DNA of 36,487 nucleotides from Gammaproteobacteria bacterium (GTDB lineage Bacteria; Pseudomonadota; Gammaproteobacteria; Arenicellales; Poriferihabitantaceae): contig JALCBG010000013.1 of assembly GCA_028066695.1 (NCBI GenBank), positions 10,328 to 46,814 of the forward strand. Reading direction: 5' to 3'. The notes beneath the pieces were generated by a model, which had not been told where the DNA came from, made no database searches, and saw only the letters and a program-made list of their open reading frames with translations. Below are positions 35,522 through 36,487 of the stretch, one piece after another. The translations under genes were made by a program, and so were the position numbers. Within the stretch, counting starts at the first letter, position 1. Every line of letters starts with the position of its first letter.

Positions 35522-35537
35522 CCCCGCGCGCAGGCGG

Positions 35538-36487
35538 TTACGGCCGCAAGTTTTGGATGTTGCCCGTGATTTCGGCGGCGTCTTTGTTGTCAAAACCGCG
35601 CACCAAATCATCGCCGCGCAAACCGAGCGTGTATCTCGCGATAAAAATCCCGTCGGCGAAGCCGGCCTCGCCGTCGGCGTCCACATCCAGCGCTTTGGAA
35701 TCCACGCCCTTTTGGATTTCCGCCGCAAACGCCGCGGCATTTCCCGCGGCGCTCTGTCCGCGCACCAGAAGTTCTCCGCGAACGCCGAGCAAATACCGCG
35801 CGATGATGATGCCGTCCTGCGGCGTCTCCGCGGTCGCGGCGTCCAAGTCCAAATCAAAAATCACCGCGCGAATGGTGAACTGCGTCTCGGCGCGCGCGGC
35901 CGCGGCGTCGGTCACGCTGTAAACAACCCGCGCTTCGCCGGCCGCGGACGGCGTGCCGGAAATTTCGCGGCGGTTCGCGTTGAAAGACAAACCGCCGGGC
36001 AAATTGGAAACCGCGTAAATCAGCGGCGGCACGCCGCCCTCGGCCGCGCCCAGCGCAATCGGCGCCGGCAAGGGCGCGCCGGCGCGGACGGTCAAATCTT
36101 CCTGCGCCGCCGGAAAACGCAATGAGGACCGGGTAACGGTCACGGTGTAGGTTTTCGTGGTCGTTCCGTCCTGCGCGGTGACCACCACCAAAATGTCTTT
36201 CGGCACATTGACGACCAGCGCGATTTCGCCGCTGGCCGCGCCGCTTGCGACCGCTGTTCCGTCCACGGTAACCGAGGCGTTTGAATCATCCGTCGTCGGC
36301 GTGAAAGTTAAGCCGCTGACGCTATTCGCCACGTTTACGGTGTAAGCGACTGTCGCCGCGTCAAACTGCGGCGACAAAACCGCGCCGCCCGACAGCGTCA
36401 AGGCCGAGAGATTTGTATTTTCGGACCGGAGGACGGTCACGGTGTAGGTTTTCGTGGTCGTTCCGTCCTGCGCGGTGACCACCACCA
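35538..36487 (-). CDS. Partial secreted repeat protein with dockerin-like C-terminus (5' end outside window)
   Basis: Only the last 315 or so residues are in the window; the frame is open to the right edge. Visible parts: the end of one cadherin-like module, a complete second one (LSALTLSGGAVLSPQFDAATVAYTV to TYTVTVTR), a putative Ig-type module (PLIYAVSNLPGGLSFNANRREISGTPSAAG), and a duplicated dockerin-like module with two DGIxIARYxLGxRG units. The same closing module ends the giant gene downstream, so the two are paralogous neighbours, transcribed in the same direction and separated by 193 bases with A-tract repeats, a hairpin and a promoter. The start, signal peptide and total size cannot be seen. 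The modules point to a secreted or surface protein. Confidence 0.88.
   Translation of the reverse strand, partial: VVVTAQDGTTTKTYTVTVLRSENTNLSALTLSGGAVLSPQFDAATVAYTVNVANSVSGLTFTPTTDDSNASVTVDGTAVASGAASGEIALVVNVPKDILVVVTAQDGTTTKTYTVTVTRSSLRFPAAQEDLTVRAGAPLPAPIALGAAEGGVPPLIYAVSNLPGGLSFNANRREISGTPSAAGEARVVYSVTDAAAARAETQFTIRAVIFDLDLDAATAETPQDGIIIARYLLGVRGELLVRGQSAAGNAAAFAAEIQKGVDSKALDVDADGEAGFADGIFIARYTLGLRGDDLVRGFDNKDAAEITGNIQNLRP
36136..36190 (-). repeat. 55-bp exact direct repeat, copy 1
   Basis: Identical over 55 bases to 36433-36487, 297 bases (99 codons) away and in the same frame. It encodes the TAQDGTTTKTYTVTV end of successive cadherin-like modules. The match stops at the window edge only for the other copy, so it may be longer there. 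Confidence 0.9.
36433..36487 (-). repeat. 55-bp exact direct repeat, copy 2 (cut by window edge)
   Basis: Second copy of the repeat at 36136-36190, offset by exactly 297 bases. The sequence reaches the end of the window, which suggests a tandem array of near-identical modules beyond it. Confidence 0.9.

Overview
The window looks like a chromosomal segment of a GC-rich Gram-negative proteobacterium, most likely gammaproteobacterial or near the gamma/beta boundary. The reasons are the gene order (a full division and cell-wall cluster, then lpxC, a DciA-type gene, secA, argJ, mutT and coaE), an LpxC that implies lipid A, a MurE with the DNPR signature of meso-diaminopimelate users, a SecA with a C-terminal zinc motif, and an RppH-type Nudix hydrolase. 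I cannot name the genus. I see no tRNA, rRNA, insertion sequence, prophage or CRISPR array.

Layout: 1-2401 holds sufB (Fe-S cluster assembly, minus strand) divergent from coaE. From 6837 down to 2462, secA, argJ and mutT form a minus-strand run that converges on coaE. dciA (6894-7208, plus strand) is divergent from secA and convergent with lpxC. lpxC (8139-7225) has its own promoter behind a curved, A-tract-rich spacer. From 25216 down to 8408 lies an almost seamless 15-gene dcw operon: mraZ, rsmH, ftsL, ftsI, murE, murF, mraY, murD, ftsW, murG, murC, murB, ftsQ, ftsA, ftsZ. Most junctions are start-stop overlaps. The ddl gene common between murB and ftsQ is absent. The operon appears to be driven by a sigma70-type promoter overlapped by 10-bp direct repeats that look like an MraZ operator.

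Right of the operon, rppH (25427-25918) is transcribed divergently. It is followed by the accessory part of the window: a giant secreted repeat protein (35344-25961, 3127 residues) and the 3' end of a second, related gene (35538 to the window edge). Both are built of bacterial beta-sandwich modules and end in the same duplicated dockerin-like EF-hand module. This pair is the least conventional content here.

How the genes fit together: the dcw genes make the lipid II precursor (MurB-F, MraY, MurG), polymerise and crosslink septal wall (FtsW, FtsI) and build the division ring (FtsZ, FtsA, FtsQ, FtsL). LpxC commits UDP-GlcNAc to lipid A, and SecA exports proteins, presumably including the giant repeat protein, which has a Sec signal peptide. 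Several intergenic regions carry regularly spaced A-tracts, strong palindromes and promoters placed so close to the start codon that the mRNA would be leaderless (rppH, dciA).
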